From Corynebacterium sp. MSK008 (GTDB taxonomy: Bacteria; Actinomycetota; Actinomycetes; Mycobacteriales; Mycobacteriaceae): 64,000 bases of DNA. Positions 12,906 through 21,811 of this stretch are shown piece by piece; within the stretch, counting starts at the first letter, position 1, and every line of letters starts with the position of its first letter. The notes beneath the pieces are model-generated. The model ran no database searches. It was given only the letters and a program-made list of their open reading frames with translations, and was not told the origin of the DNA. Position numbers and translations under genes: made by a program. The DNA lies in contig NZ_JASPJX010000011.1 of NCBI RefSeq assembly GCF_030232585.1, positions 40,580-104,579 on the forward strand, read 5' to 3'.

Positions 12906-13955
12906 TTAAGAGTTTACGAGCGGGACCTCGACCTCCAGCGACGTGTCCGTGCCCACGCCCAGCCCGGACGGTGCGGCGCCTTCGTGGATGAGCTGGGCAG
13001 CCAGTGCCGCGATCATCACCCCGTTGTCCGTGCACAGGTTGAACCGCGGCACCCGCAGCTCAATACCGGCGGCCTCGCAGCGCTGCTGCGCCAGTTCCCG
13101 CAGCCTGCGATTGGCTGCCACACCGCCGCCGAGCAGCAGCGTGCGCGCGCCGGTGTCCTCGCAGGCCATCACGGCTTTCGCGGTGAGCACGTCGCACACC
13201 GCTTCTTGGAAGGACGCGCAGACGTCCTCCAACGAGATCACGCGCCCGTCGCGCTCGGCGGCCTCGACGTGGCGGGCCACCGCGGTCTTCAGGCCCGAGA
13301 AGGAGAAGTTGTAGCGGTGCTCGCCGCGCAGGTCCTCGGCGCGCGACAACGCCCGCGGGAACTTCACCGCCTCCGGGTCGCCTTCGGCCGCGAGCTTGTC
13401 CACCACCGGCCCGCCGGGGTAGCCCAAGCCCAGCAGTCGGGCGACTTTGTCGTAGGCCTCGCCGGCGGCGTCGTCGAGCGTGGTGCCCAGCTCCCGCATC
13501 GGCTTGCCCACAGCCTCGACCTCGAGCAGCTGCGTGTGCCCGCCGGAGACCAGCAGCGCGACCGCGTGCGGCAGCGGCTCGCCGTCCAGGTTGGCCACCG
13601 CAACGTGGCCGCCCAAGTGGTTCACGCCGTAAAACGGCACGCCCCACGCCGCGGCGTACGCCTTGGCCGCGGACGCGCCGACCAGCAACGCGCCGGCCAG
13701 GCCCGGGCCGACGGTGGCGGCCACCGCGTCCGGTTTGTCGGTGCCAGCCTCCGCCAACGCCTTCTCCATCACCTGGGGCATCGCCTCCAGGTGAGCGCGC
13801 GAGGCAATCTCCGGCACGACCCCGCCGAAGCGGGCGTGCTGCTCCATCGAGGAGGCGACCACGTCGGCGAGGATGTCCATCGTGCCGTCGTCGTGCAACT
13901 CAACAATGCCCACGCCGGTTTCGTCGCACGAGGACTCGATGCCCAGCACAATCAT
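12906..13955 (-). CDS. tsaD: tRNA N6-threonylcarbamoyltransferase, catalytic subunit TsaD
   Basis: 349 residues. Transfers the threonylcarbamoyl group to A37 of ANN-decoding tRNAs. The N-terminus ([16 protein letters not shown]), the metal-binding histidines in NHLGGH, and ASNH-fold signatures ([30 protein letters not shown]) are all present. Its ATG overlaps the rimI stop by ATGA, so the order rimI-tsaD is translationally coupled. Works with TsaB and TsaE encoded just upstream; TsaC would be elsewhere. Confidence 0.95.
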   Translation of the reverse strand: MIVLGIESSCDETGVGIVELHDDGTMDILADVVASSMEQHARFGGVVPEIASRAHLEAMPQVMEKALAEAGTDKPDAVAATVGPGLAGALLVGASAAKAYAAAWGVPFYGVNHLGGHVAVANLDGEPLPHAVALLVSGGHTQLLEVEAVGKPMRELGTTLDDAAGEAYDKVARLLGLGYPGGPVVDKLAAEGDPEAVKFPRALSRAEDLRGEHRYNFSFSGLKTAVARHVEAAERDGRVISLEDVCASFQEAVCDVLTAKAVMACEDTGARTLLLGGGVAANRRLRELAQQRCEAAGIELRVPRFNLCTDNGVMIAALAAQLIHEGAAPSGLGVGTDTSLEVEVPLVNS

Positions 13956-14428
13956 TGGTCTCGCCTTTCGCTCTTTCTCGGCCGCGTCATGGTGTACGCG
14001 TCCATGCCGGAGGCCTGATAGTAGTTCTTGCGCACGCCCGCGGTGAAAAACCCGAAGCTTTCGTACAGCCGGATCGCGGGCGTGTTGTCCACCCGCACCT
14101 CCAAAAAGCACGGCCCGTCCAACAGGTCCACGGTGTGCATCATCTGGTCCATCAGCGCCCGGCCGAAGCCGTCGCCCTGCCGGGAGGGGTCGACGCCGAT
14201 GGTGTGAATCTCAAACTCCGGGTCGTCTTTCGGCCCGAGCATGGCCAGGCCCGCAAACCCGACCAGCTCCTCGCCGTCGAAGGCGCCCAGGTAGAAGGTG
14301 TGGCGCGCGCCGATCTCGGAGCGGTACGCAGCCTCGGACCACGGGCTGTCGCCGGCGAAGAGCACCGCCTCGATCGCCGCGGCCGCCGAGGCGTCCGCGA
14401 CGGTCAGCTCGCGGAAGGCGACGCTCAT
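13952..14428 (-). CDS. rimI: Ribosomal-protein-alanine N-acetyltransferase RimI-like (GNAT)
   Basis: 158 residues with a GNAT fold: the acetyl-CoA loop ([14 protein letters not shown]) and the motif B region ([19 protein letters not shown]). It overlaps tsaB (14425-14428) and tsaD (13952-13955) by ATGA each. RimI acetylates the N-terminal alanine of S18 in E. coli; actinobacterial homologues may have wider targets. Conserved place in the tsaB-rimI-tsaD cluster. Confidence 0.88.
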   Translation of the reverse strand: MSVAFRELTVADASAAAAIEAVLFAGDSPWSEAAYRSEIGARHTFYLGAFDGEELVGFAGLAMLGPKDDPEFEIHTIGVDPSRQGDGFGRALMDQMMHTVDLLDGPCFLEVRVDNTPAIRLYESFGFFTAGVRKNYYQASGMDAYTMTRPRKSERRDQ

Positions 14429-15057
14429 GGCAGCGCCGGGGACTTCGGGGCCTGCTTCGGCGGCACCGCGTCGGGACGGCGCAGGTACAGCGGCACCAGC
14501 GGCTCCGGCTGCGCGTCCAGGTCGGCGGCTGCAACGAGGCCGGCAGGTGTTGGGGGTTGGTAGGTCACCCTTTGGGCGTCGATAGGCAAAAGCTCCACTA
14601 GCGACGACGGCACACTCACCACGTCCACCGCGGGCGAGGAAAGATCCGCCGGCTTGCACACGTCCGGCCCCGCGACGCGCTTGCCGCTGGAGTAGCGCGC
14701 CCAGTACACCTCGCGGCGGCGCGCGTCGGTGACCACCAGCGCCTCCCCGCCGAGCGACGCGGCAACCGCGTCGTGCGTGCACACCCCATGCACCGGAATG
14801 GAAAGCGCCTGCCCCAGCGCCGACGCCGTGGACATGCCCACGCGCAGGCCGGTAAACGGCCCCGGGCCGCACCCGACCACAATCGCGCCCAGATCCGCGA
14901 ACTCGACGCCCGCCTGACCCAACAGGCGGGTGATCTCCGGCATGAGCGCCTCGTTGTGCGCGCGGGTGTCAACGGCCGTCTCCGCGAGCACACGGTCCCC
15001 GTCCACGATGCCTGCGACCAGGTCAGTCGTGGCGGTGTCCAGGGCAAGGACGAGCAT
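14425..15057 (-). CDS. tsaB: t6A biosynthesis dimerisation protein TsaB
   Basis: 210 residues, inactive paralogue of TsaD that forms the TsaB-TsaD scaffold. N-terminus MLVLALDTATTDLVAGIV and VVGCGPGPFTGLRVGMSTA are the family hallmarks. The start overlaps the upstream gene by TAATG. It carries a copy of the dispersed motif (14577-14587) read as L-P-I-D-A. The C-terminal 40 residues are variable. Confidence 0.92.
   Translation of the reverse strand: MLVLALDTATTDLVAGIVDGDRVLAETAVDTRAHNEALMPEITRLLGQAGVEFADLGAIVVGCGPGPFTGLRVGMSTASALGQALSIPVHGVCTHDAVAASLGGEALVVTDARRREVYWARYSSGKRVAGPDVCKPADLSSPAVDVVSVPSSLVELLPIDAQRVTYQPPTPAGLVAAADLDAQPEPLVPLYLRRPDAVPPKQAPKSPALP
14577..14587 (+). repeat. Dispersed motif, copy 3
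   Basis: Exact match in tsaB (coding strand L-P-I-D-A). Followed by AAAAGCTCC, as in the copy at 61901. Confidence 0.8.
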
Positions 15058-15560
15058 TACTGGCCCAACCCGAGGGTCCAGCGGCCCTGGTTCATGTGGA
15101 ACGGCATCGCCGTGTTCAGCGGGAAGGACTCGGACTGCGGGACGGTGCAGATGTCCACCTTGTTCAGCTCCACGGCGTCGACCATGGGGGCCTCACCCTC
15201 CGCGCCCGGGATGAGCAGCACGTAGCCCAGGTCGCCGCCGAGGTCCAGGTCCCCGGCGCTGATGCCGAAGGCCTCGAGCTTCGCGTCCACCAGCTCCTGC
15301 GGCTCGCCCGGGCACAAGGTGGTGTAGCCGAGGTAGCGCTCCGAGTCATAGATGCGCGCCGGGTCCACCAGCTGCGCGGCCACGGCGTCACCGCCCGGGC
15401 GGGTCTGCTGCAGCGAGCGCGACAGGGAGTTCGTCGGCTCGACCTGTGCGAGCTCGTTGGACCGGGACTGCGGGATGAAGATGATCCCGGCCAGGAGCAC
15501 GAGCCACAGCACAGCGGCGAGCACGACCCAGCGGCGGGACTGGCTAGTGAGGTTGAGCAT
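15057..15560 (-). CDS. Single-pass membrane protein of unknown function
   Basis: 167 residues from ATG 15560; an upstream ATG at 15590 would overlap tsaE. One N-terminal membrane helix (WVVLAAVLWLVLLAGIIFI, about 12-30) with a positively charged cytoplasmic end, then an extracytoplasmic domain of about 135 residues with two cysteines (TTLCPGE and VDICTVP) that could form a disulfide. Inserted between tsaE and tsaB and coupled to tsaB by a 1-nt TAATG overlap. No family recognised; the context gives no clear role. Confidence 0.7.
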   Translation of the reverse strand: MLNLTSQSRRWVVLAAVLWLVLLAGIIFIPQSRSNELAQVEPTNSLSRSLQQTRPGGDAVAAQLVDPARIYDSERYLGYTTLCPGEPQELVDAKLEAFGISAGDLDLGGDLGYVLLIPGAEGEAPMVDAVELNKVDICTVPQSESFPLNTAMPFHMNQGRWTLGLGQ

Positions 15561-15570
15561 GCGTGTAAGC

Positions 15571-16038
15571 CTACATCCCGTCTTCGACACGCCAGGAGAT
15601 GATGCGCGCTTCCGTCTCAGCGTGCGTGCGCCGATCCAGCGTGACGTGCACGTAGCGCTGCGCGAGCTGCTCCACCAGCCCGCCGCCCCACTCGGCTACC
15701 ACCACGGCATCTTCGAGAGCGCTGTCCAGGTCGAGGGCGTCGAGCTCGCCCAGCGGGTCGTCGCCGAGCCGGTAGGCGTCCACATGCACGAGCGAGGGGC
15801 CGTTGCCTATCGACGAATGCTCCCGCGCAATCACGAACGTCGGGCTTGTCACCCTGCCCTTGACCCCCATGCCCCTCGCGATGCCCTGCGTGAAGGTGGT
15901 TTTGCCCGCGCCGAGCGGGCCGTCGAGCACCACAAGGTCGCCCGCCTCGAGCGCCTGGCCCAGCTCCTCGCCGAGCTTTTGCGTATCTTGGGCGCCTTCG
16001 CACAGCTGCTCGCCCTGCGACGGAAACGTGGACTTCAT
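15571..16038 (-). CDS. tsaE: t6A biosynthesis ATPase TsaE
   Basis: 155 residues. Walker A GPLGAGKTT at 40-48, followed by the family signature T-S-P-T-F-V-I and a switch-like VHVDAYRL. TsaE regenerates the TsaBD complex by ATP hydrolysis. The start abuts the alr stop (TAG-ATG), suggesting co-translation. One dispersed motif copy (15805-15815) is read here as S-S-I-G-N, with a rare ATA codon. Confidence 0.94.
   Translation of the reverse strand: MKSTFPSQGEQLCEGAQDTQKLGEELGQALEAGDLVVLDGPLGAGKTTFTQGIARGMGVKGRVTSPTFVIAREHSSIGNGPSLVHVDAYRLGDDPLGELDALDLDSALEDAVVVAEWGGGLVEQLAQRYVHVTLDRRTHAETEARIISWRVEDGM
15805..15815 (-). repeat. Dispersed motif, copy 4
   Basis: Exact match in tsaE, read S-S-I-G-N with ATA for Ile. 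Confidence 0.8.
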
Positions 16039-17106
16039 CTACTTGCCCTCCCCGATGTAGGTGCGGGTGGTGCGCCCGCGCGGGGCGCAGACCACCTCAT
16101 AGTTAATGGTGCCGGCGCGCTTCGCCAGCGCTGTGGCGTCGCCGAAGATGACGGCCTCATCGCCCGCGGCCACGCCTGCGTCGTTGTCGCCCAACCAAAC
16201 CACGATCTGGTCCATGGACACCCGGCCCACCTGCGGGTAGGCCCGTCCCGCGATGTCGACCTCCACCGCACCCTGCCATAAGCGCTGCAGCCCGTCCGCG
16301 TAGCCCGCGGGGATGACGGCGGTGAACCCGTCCGCCGGCGCCTGCCAGGTGCGCGCGTAGCTGGTGGCCTCGCCTGTGCGCATCGGCTTGACCGTCACCA
16401 CCGGCGCCGACCAGGCCATCGCCGGTTTGAGTCCGTGGTCGAGGCCGTCGACCGGCTCCAGGCCGTACAGGCTCACGCCCGGGCGCACCATGTCGAAGTG
16501 CAGGTCCGGTCGGGTCCACGTCGCCGGCGAGTTCGCCGCGTGGTTACGCGGCAGCTCAAGGCCCACCTGGCGGGCCTGGGCGATCGCGCGGCGAAACGCG
16601 GCGGCTTGCTGGTCGGTGTACGGGTCGGCCGGGTCGTCGGCGCAGCTCAGGTGTGTCATCAGCCCCGCGACCGTGAGCTTGCCTTTGCGCTGCGCGTCCA
16701 GGGCGAGCTCGAAGGCCTCCTGCCAGCGGACCTCGTCGATGCCGGAGCGGTGCATCCCCGTATCCACTTTGAGGTAGACGGTGGGCGCCATTGGTGCGTC
16801 GATAAGCGAATGCAAATGCGTGAACGACGGGACCCCCACATCGACGCCAGCCGGGAGCTCCTCGTGCGGATCCCACAGCCACGCCAGCACCGGCTTAGTG
16901 GTGAGCTCGCGCACCCGGCGCGCCTCCGCAAAGGTGGCCACGCCAAACGCGTCCGCGCCGTTGGCCTCCATCACCGGCACGCAGCGCTCGACGCCGTGGT
17001 TGTAGGCGTCCGCCTTAACCACGCACATCAGCTCCGCCGACGTCTGCTCGCGCAGGCGGCGGGTGTTGTGCGCGATAGCGTCCAGATCGATCGTTGTTGT
17101 CAGCAC
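16039..17106 (-). CDS. alr: Alanine racemase
   Basis: 355 residues. PLP lysine Lys31 in VVKADAYNHG (most family members have AYGHG), and the second catalytic region with Tyr in IPAGYADGL. Supplies D-alanine for peptidoglycan. GRVSMDQI and the C-terminal beta domain are complete. First gene of the alr-tsaE-...-tsaD run, or second after the membrane protein at 17114 (7 nt gap). A motif copy at 16797-16807 is read as L-I-D-A. Confidence 0.94.
   Translation of the reverse strand: MLTTTIDLDAIAHNTRRLREQTSAELMCVVKADAYNHGVERCVPVMEANGADAFGVATFAEARRVRELTTKPVLAWLWDPHEELPAGVDVGVPSFTHLHSLIDAPMAPTVYLKVDTGMHRSGIDEVRWQEAFELALDAQRKGKLTVAGLMTHLSCADDPADPYTDQQAAAFRRAIAQARQVGLELPRNHAANSPATWTRPDLHFDMVRPGVSLYGLEPVDGLDHGLKPAMAWSAPVVTVKPMRTGEATSYARTWQAPADGFTAVIPAGYADGLQRLWQGAVEVDIAGRAYPQVGRVSMDQIVVWLGDNDAGVAAGDEAVIFGDATALAKRAGTINYEVVCAPRGRTTRTYIGEGK
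16797..16807 (+). repeat. Dispersed motif, copy 5
   Basis: Exact match in alr, read L-I-D-A on the coding strand. Confidence 0.8.
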
Positions 17107-17113
17107 GGGCCTA

Positions 17114-17764
17114 TTACACCATGTGGGTCACGCCCAAAACGATGAGCAGCACCGCCACCGACCACGTCGCCGCGGCCGTGACCTGGTCGGGGTGGGCGCG
17201 CGCCCAATCGAAGCCGCGCGCGGCGGCGCTTTCCGGCTTCGCGCGCACCCAGCCCACGGCCAACGCGGCGAGTGTGGGCAGCGACAGCGCCACCGTGGCG
17301 TAGAGCGGGATCGCGGCGTAGCGCACCTGCGCGTCGAGGCCGGCCGCCGACAGCAGCGCGAGTCCGCCGTAAAACGGCATCGACGTCGCCGACTGGATCA
17401 GGCCGAGCACCACGCCGGTTCCCACCGTGGCCGGGCCGGGTGTGTGCAGCGGGCGCATGATCTTCTGCACCAGCGCCTGGTTGTCACCGCCGCGCAGCGC
17501 CAGGACGGCGGTGAGGATGCCGGTGGCAATGAGCAAAATGCCGAACACCGGGCCTTCGACGAAGCGCTGCACCACCGGGCCCAGCCCGTCGAAAATCACC
17601 AGCATGATCAGCGCCAGGCCTGCCACACCACACCAATCGCCCGCGATCAGCAGCGCGGTGGTCTTGGCGTAGTTGTGCCTTGCGGCGATGCCGACCGCGA
17701 CGATGACGCCGATGAGGAGCAGATTCACCGAATCAATGAACGCCAGCTGCAAAGCACCGAGCAT
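17114..17764 (-). CDS. Polytopic membrane protein, possibly GAP/LysE-like exporter family
   Basis: 216 residues with about six hydrophobic segments (NLLLIGVIVAVGIAA, ALLIAGDWCGVAGLALIML, VFGILLIATGILTAVLAL, VGTGVVLGLIQSATSMPF, IPLYATVALSLPTLAALAVG, and a C-terminal one). The overall shape resembles small exporter-like families such as GAP/LysE, but I see no diagnostic motif. Seven nt before alr, so probably co-transcribed. Divergent from the hydrolase gene. Confidence 0.6.
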   Translation of the reverse strand: MLGALQLAFIDSVNLLLIGVIVAVGIAARHNYAKTTALLIAGDWCGVAGLALIMLVIFDGLGPVVQRFVEGPVFGILLIATGILTAVLALRGGDNQALVQKIMRPLHTPGPATVGTGVVLGLIQSATSMPFYGGLALLSAAGLDAQVRYAAIPLYATVALSLPTLAALAVGWVRAKPESAAARGFDWARAHPDQVTAAATWSVAVLLIVLGVTHMV

Positions 17765-17820
17765 CCGACCTCCTGTGTGTGGGGTTTGTCGGACTCACCC
17801 TAGCGGAGACAGGTTTGCAG

Positions 17821-17826
17821 TAGGAT
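17821..17826 (+). promoter_or_regulatory. -10 box of the hydrolase-like gene (leaderless)
   Basis: TAGGAT followed by 7 nt and GTG 17834, with no ribosome-binding site. Confidence 0.45.
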
Positions 17827-17833
17827 TGCCCGC

Positions 17834-18688
17834 GTGTCTGCGAAGCTGAAGAATCTTTCCGACCTGTCCAAGCGTGGCCCCCACCGCGTCCTGGAAGGCG
17901 ACCTGGGCTACACCGGCCTGCCCGGCAAGGTCTACACCCCCGCCGAAGGCAAGAACCTGCCCGGCGTGGCGTTCGGCCACGACTGGCTCAAGGACGTCGC
18001 CGCCTACGAGGACACCCTGCGCCACCTGGCCAGCTGGGGCATCGCCGTGGCCGCGCCGGACACCGAAACCGGCTTCAAGCCCGACCACACCGGCCTGGCC
18101 GCCGACCTGGAGACCGCCATGCAGATCCTCGGCGGCGTGCGCCTGGGCAACGGCAACATCACCATCTCACCCGGCAAGCTCGGCATCGTCGGCCACGGCA
18201 TGGGCGGCGGCGCGGCCGTGCTCGCCGCGGTGGACAACCCGAAGGCGAAGGCCGTGGCGGCGGTGTACCCGGCCAACGTCGCGCCGTCCGCCGTCGAGGC
18301 GGCGCGCAACCTGTTCGTCCCCGGCATGGTCGTCGGCCCCGGCGAAGACGGCGACTCGCTGTTCGACCCCGGCAACCCCGCCAAGCTGGCCTACAACTGG
18401 GCCGGCGAAGTGGTCTACCGCGCCCCGAAGAAGGGCGACCAGCAGTCCTTCTCCGAGGACACCTTGGTCAAGCGCATCCTTGGCCTGGGCAAATCCGACC
18501 GCGGACTGCAGGAAACCGTCCGCGGCCTGCTCGTGGGCTACCTGCTGCACCAGCTCGACGGCGACAAGGCCTACGCCTCCTACTCCGAGCCGGACGCCGA
18601 AGGCTCCGGCGTGGAGGCTCTGACCGGCGAAAAGCTATCCAAGGCCGCCGGCCTGGCGCGCGACAACGCCGGCTTCTCCCTGTTCTAG
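17834..18688 (+). CDS. Alpha/beta hydrolase fold protein lacking the nucleophile serine
   Basis: 284 residues. The fold resembles dienelactone hydrolase/cutinase-like enzymes: oxyanion region FGHDWLKD, nucleophile elbow, and a late acidic loop. The elbow reads G-H-G-M-G-G where active enzymes have G-H-S-M-G-G, so the serine is replaced by glycine and normal esterase chemistry should not work. No signal peptide. GTG start, leaderless promoter. A strong terminator follows. Either a pseudoenzyme with a binding role or a protein using another mechanism; it does not look like a decaying gene because the frame is intact. Confidence 0.75.
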   Translation: MSAKLKNLSDLSKRGPHRVLEGDLGYTGLPGKVYTPAEGKNLPGVAFGHDWLKDVAAYEDTLRHLASWGIAVAAPDTETGFKPDHTGLAADLETAMQILGGVRLGNGNITISPGKLGIVGHGMGGGAAVLAAVDNPKAKAVAAVYPANVAPSAVEAARNLFVPGMVVGPGEDGDSLFDPGNPAKLAYNWAGEVVYRAPKKGDQQSFSEDTLVKRILGLGKSDRGLQETVRGLLVGYLLHQLDGDKAYASYSEPDAEGSGVEALTGEKLSKAAGLARDNAGFSLF

Positions 18689-18695
18689 CCCCCTT

Positions 18696-18727
18696 CCCCG
18701 TCGTGGTTGCTTACACGACGGGGTTTT
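18696..18727 (+). terminator. Intrinsic terminator of the hydrolase-like gene
   Basis: 10-bp perfect stem (18696-18705 with 18714-18723) followed by TTTT. It overlaps the last codons of the convergent gene that ends at 18711. Confidence 0.85.
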
Positions 18728-18989
18728 CGCCGTTCGGGCCAATCGCGCGCAGCACCGCCTGGATCTGCTGCTTTTGCGTCTTCTGCGCCGCGTTACGACG
18801 AGGCCGCGGCATGCTGTAGTCCCCCCGCGGCACCGTCACCGGTTGCCTAGGCATCGTCTCGCGGGCCCGCGCGTGGTGCTTGGCGGTCATCTCCATCTTC
18901 TGCTGCGTTTCCTTCATCAACGCCTCAAAATCCGCCATGCGCTTCGCCGTGCGCTTTTGGTACTGCGCCACAAACAGCTCGAAATCCAT
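18711..18989 (-). CDS. Small basic protein, third gene of a possible secretion-substrate operon
   Basis: 92 residues from ATG 18989 (MDFELFVAQYQKRT) with GGGAGTGG upstream; a longer frame would overlap the gene before. An N-terminal amphipathic helix rich in Lys, Met and Gln is followed by a Pro/Arg-rich basic segment and a short C-terminal helix ending NPVV. It starts 2 nt after the preceding stop. No family recognised. Strongly basic, whereas its neighbour is strongly acidic, so the two products could bind each other (inference). Confidence 0.7.
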   Translation of the reverse strand: MDFELFVAQYQKRTAKRMADFEALMKETQQKMEMTAKHHARARETMPRQPVTVPRGDYSMPRPRRNAAQKTQKQQIQAVLRAIGPNGENPVV

Positions 18990-18991
18990 CG

Positions 18992-20029
18992 CTACCACTC
19001 CCCTGACTTCTTCATTGCCCACGGATCAACGCCCGCCCCGCCGGCGGCAGTGCCGGTGCCGGTGCTTCCCGCCTGCGCCGGCTGCGTCTCCAGGTTCTCC
19101 AGCTTCTTCGGCGGCGGTGCCGGCTCCTCCACCTGCGACAGCTCCGGCGGCGGGGCGATCACCCCGTCATCCGCACGTGCAGGCGCGGGCGGCGGCAGTG
19201 GTGGAGGTTCCGGCTCGGGTTCCGGCTCTGGCTCGGGCTCCGTCGGGCAGTCCTCGAGCGCCGTCTCGTCGATGCCGAGCGTCGCCTCCAGGTTCGCTTC
19301 CAGCGTCAACCCCAGCTTCAGATCCAGTCCCACACCGGCGCCAGCATGCGCCGAAGCGTCGGAGGCGCTGGTAGCGGCGGCAGGGCGCGTGCTGACGTCG
19401 CAAGGCGCATGCCCCTTCTCCCCGAACTCCACCGGCGGGGCGGGCTGCTCGGTCGCCGCAGCGTCGACGCGCGTAGCGACCTCGCCCAGGCACTCCTTGA
19501 TCACGCAGTTGCGGTCGCTGGCGGTCTCGCGCGCGGTGCGAAGCGCCTCAATGACCATCTCCACCGCCGGCTGGATCAGCTGCACAATCCCGCAGTTCAG
19601 CACGATATCCAGCATGCGACGCGCCGGCTCCAGCAAGGCGCGCACCGCCGAGGCCGCGGTGTCCACGATCGTTTTGATCGCCTCCCCGCACTGCCCCATG
19701 GACTCACCGGCCGCTTTCGCGCGGTCGAAATGCTCGGTTTCGCGTGTTTCGTCGCAAAGCTCGCGCTCGCGAATACCCACCTCGTCGAACCAGGCGCTGT
19801 CATCGCACGAGCACGTCCGCGCCGGTGTTTCCGGGCGCTGCCCGCCCGCAGACAACTTCAGGCCCGCGGCAAGGAACGCGCTAAGCTCCAGTCCCTCGGT
19901 CTGCGCCACCTGCTCCAGCAGCTCACCCGCCAGGCAGTGGACTGCCGCACGCTGCGCCGGCCCCACCTCCGGCGCGACATCAACCGCGCGAACAAGCGAC
20001 TGGACGTCGTCTTTCACCGCAGCCATCAT
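18992..20029 (-). CDS. Large Cys- and Pro-rich acidic protein of unknown function
   Basis: 345 residues. The N-terminal 200 residues are helical with several cysteines (VHCLAG, TCSCDD, ERELCDE, MGQCGEA, LNCGIV, DRNCVIKEC). Next come an alanine-rich linker and a DLKLGLTLEANLEATLG stretch. After that there is a Glu-Pro repeat tract (about 255-270) and Pro/Gly-rich tail. No membrane segment or signal peptide. Coupled to the upstream gene by ATGA overlap. The layout of a small helical hairpin protein followed by a large multi-part protein recalls type VII secretion substrates, and an ESX-4 system lies 4 kb away. Link is inferred. Confidence 0.65.
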   Translation of the reverse strand: MMAAVKDDVQSLVRAVDVAPEVGPAQRAAVHCLAGELLEQVAQTEGLELSAFLAAGLKLSAGGQRPETPARTCSCDDSAWFDEVGIRERELCDETRETEHFDRAKAAGESMGQCGEAIKTIVDTAASAVRALLEPARRMLDIVLNCGIVQLIQPAVEMVIEALRTARETASDRNCVIKECLGEVATRVDAAATEQPAPPVEFGEKGHAPCDVSTRPAAATSASDASAHAGAGVGLDLKLGLTLEANLEATLGIDETALEDCPTEPEPEPEPEPEPPPLPPPAPARADDGVIAPPPELSQVEEPAPPPKKLENLETQPAQAGSTGTGTAAGGAGVDPWAMKKSGEW

Positions 20030-20352
20030 GCGTTATCCACCCCACCGGAAATCGACTCCAAAAACTCGGAGGAGAGCTGGTCGGCGGCGACGGTAGCGTC
20101 GCTAAGCAACAGCACCTGCCCCCAATTCTCCTCGCGCGCCGCAAGGAAACGTTGCGACGTGGAATGCAACGCCTCCAACGCATCGACGATGCGCTGACCC
20201 TCCCGCGCAAACCCCGCGCCGAACGACGACGCGGCAACCACCGGCCGCCCAGCGTCGAGCTCGCGCGCGGCGTCGCGGTACGCGTCAATAGCCTCTGTGT
20301 ACTTCGTGCGCACCGCATCAATATCGATGTCGAGCGCCCCAACATGTGTCAT
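20026..20352 (-). CDS. Small helical protein, WXG100-like size, possible type VII substrate
   Basis: 108 residues, first gene of the three-gene operon. Predicted as two long helices around a turn near residue 40-60, with a W-G pair (EENWGQ) later in helix 2. Size and helical content resemble WXG100/EspC-type proteins, but a proper central W-x-G and a C-terminal YxxxD/E are not evident. GGGGGTGGG upstream of ATG 20352 serves as ribosome-binding site. Function unknown. Confidence 0.6.
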   Translation of the reverse strand: MTHVGALDIDIDAVRTKYTEAIDAYRDAARELDAGRPVVAASSFGAGFAREGQRIVDALEALHSTSQRFLAAREENWGQVLLLSDATVAADQLSSEFLESISGGVDNA

Positions 20353-20412
20353 ATGCCCACCCCCGAAAGGCTCGCAGTTGAACTGTCTTACCTTTACTTA
20401 GACTCCCCCAAC

Positions 20413-20436
20413 GCCCCGGCGGTTCCCTGCCGGGGC
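20413..20436. other. GC-rich hairpin between glmM and the three-gene operon
   Basis: Perfect 8-bp stem GCCCCGGC / GCCGGGGC with an 8-nt loop, 25 bp after the glmM stop. The flank on the glmM-reading strand lacks a following T-run, so termination is uncertain. Confidence 0.5.
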
Positions 20437-20460
20437 AAAAAACTTTTACCGCCGATAAAC

Positions 20461-21804
20461 CTACACCGCGGCAACGACCGCCGCGAGGCGACCGGCAACC
20501 TTGCGCGCCTGCTCCTCCTCAGCGGCCTCCACCATGACGCGGAACAGCTCTTCCGTGCCAGACGGGCGCAGCAACACGCGGCCGGCATCGCCCAGCTCAG
20601 CTTCCGCCTCGGCGATGGCGTCCTTGACGGACTGGTCCTGAAGGATCAGCGCCTTGTTGGACACCGGCACGTTGATCAGCGTCTGCGGCAGCACCGTCAT
20701 CACCTCCGCCAGCTCGGCGAGCGTCTTGCCGGTCTCCGCCATGCGCTCCATGAGCATGAGGCCGGACAGCACGCCGTCGCCAGTCGTGGCATGCGCCGGC
20801 ACCACGATGTGGCCGGACTGCTCGCCGCCCAGGGAGAAATCGCCGTTGCCCAGCTCTTCGAGTACGTAGCGGTCTCCCACCTTCGTCTGACGCACCGAGA
20901 TGCCCTCGCGCTCCATGGCCAGCTTCAGGCCCAGGTTGCTCATCACCGTGGCGACGAGCGTGTTGTCCTTCAGGCTGTTGGACTCCTTCATGCCGGTGGC
21001 GAGGATGGCCATGATCTGGTCGCCGTCGACGACGTTGCCCTGCGCATCCACGGCTAGGCAGCGATCGGCGTCGCCGTCGTGCGCCAGGCCCAGGTCCGCA
21101 CCGTGTTCGACCACGGCCGCCTGGATCTGGTCCATGTGGGTGGAGCCGGAGCCGTCGTTGATGTTGTAGGCGTTCGGCGTGTTGTGGATGGCGGTGACCT
21201 CGGCGCCAGCGGCCGCGTAGGCCTTCGGGGCGACCTCGGAGGCGGCGCCGTTGGCGCAGTCCACCACGACCTTGATGCCGTTCAGAGGCTCAGTGATGGC
21301 CTCTTTGAGGTGGGCGAGGTAGCGCTCCTGGGCATCCGGCGCTTCCTCGATCACGCGCCCGATGGCGGTGCCGGTCGGGCCCGTTTCCTCCAGCACGGCC
21401 ATGGCGCGCTCGATCTCGTCTTCGATGTCGTCCGGCAGCTTCTTGCCGCCGGCGGCGAAGAACTTGATGCCGTTATCCGGCATCGGGTTGTGGGACGCAG
21501 AGATCATCACACCGATGTCGGCGCCGTAGTCGTCGGTGAGAAACGCCAGTCCCGGGGTGGGGATGACGCCGACGCGCAGCACGTCCACGCCTTTCGACGC
21601 CATACCGGCCGCCATCGCGGCAGCCAGCATCTCGCCGGAGACGCGCGGGTCCCGGCCGATCAGCGCGATCGGGCGGCGCTTCTCCGAGCCGCGGTCCTTG
21701 GTCAGCACGGTCGCAGCCGCGGCGCCGAGCTTGAGGGCAAGCGATGCGGTGAGGGCCTCGTTAGCCAGGCCGCGGACACCGTCAGTTCCGAACAATCGAG
21801 TCAT
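20461..21804 (-). CDS. glmM: Phosphoglucosamine mutase
   Basis: 447 residues, exactly the family size. Interconverts glucosamine-6-P and glucosamine-1-P for UDP-GlcNAc. Phosphoserine Ser104 in SASHNP, metal loop DGDADR, sugar loop GGEQSGH and phosphate-binding [12 protein letters not shown] are intact. ATG 21804 is chosen because [12 protein letters not shown] is the family start; CATAAT lies 7 nt upstream (leaderless). A dispersed-motif copy sits just before that -10 box (21823-21833). Follows rpsI-rplM in the genome as in mycobacteria. Confidence 0.96.
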   Translation of the reverse strand: MTRLFGTDGVRGLANEALTASLALKLGAAAATVLTKDRGSEKRRPIALIGRDPRVSGEMLAAAMAAGMASKGVDVLRVGVIPTPGLAFLTDDYGADIGVMISASHNPMPDNGIKFFAAGGKKLPDDIEDEIERAMAVLEETGPTGTAIGRVIEEAPDAQERYLAHLKEAITEPLNGIKVVVDCANGAASEVAPKAYAAAGAEVTAIHNTPNAYNINDGSGSTHMDQIQAAVVEHGADLGLAHDGDADRCLAVDAQGNVVDGDQIMAILATGMKESNSLKDNTLVATVMSNLGLKLAMEREGISVRQTKVGDRYVLEELGNGDFSLGGEQSGHIVVPAHATTGDGVLSGLMLMERMAETGKTLAELAEVMTVLPQTLINVPVSNKALILQDQSVKDAIAEAEAELGDAGRVLLRPSGTEELFRVMVEAAEEEQARKVAGRLAAVVAAV

Positions 21805-21811
21805 GCGCACA

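Noticed and set aside
18992..20029. Glu-Pro repeat tract as a TonB-like protein
   Set aside because: There is no N-terminal membrane anchor and the cell type has no TonB system.
20152..21057. Long plus-strand frames opposite glmM, guaB2, eccC and other GC-rich genes
   Set aside because: They follow the third-position GC pattern of the minus-strand genes and are rich in His/Arg/Gly without family similarity.
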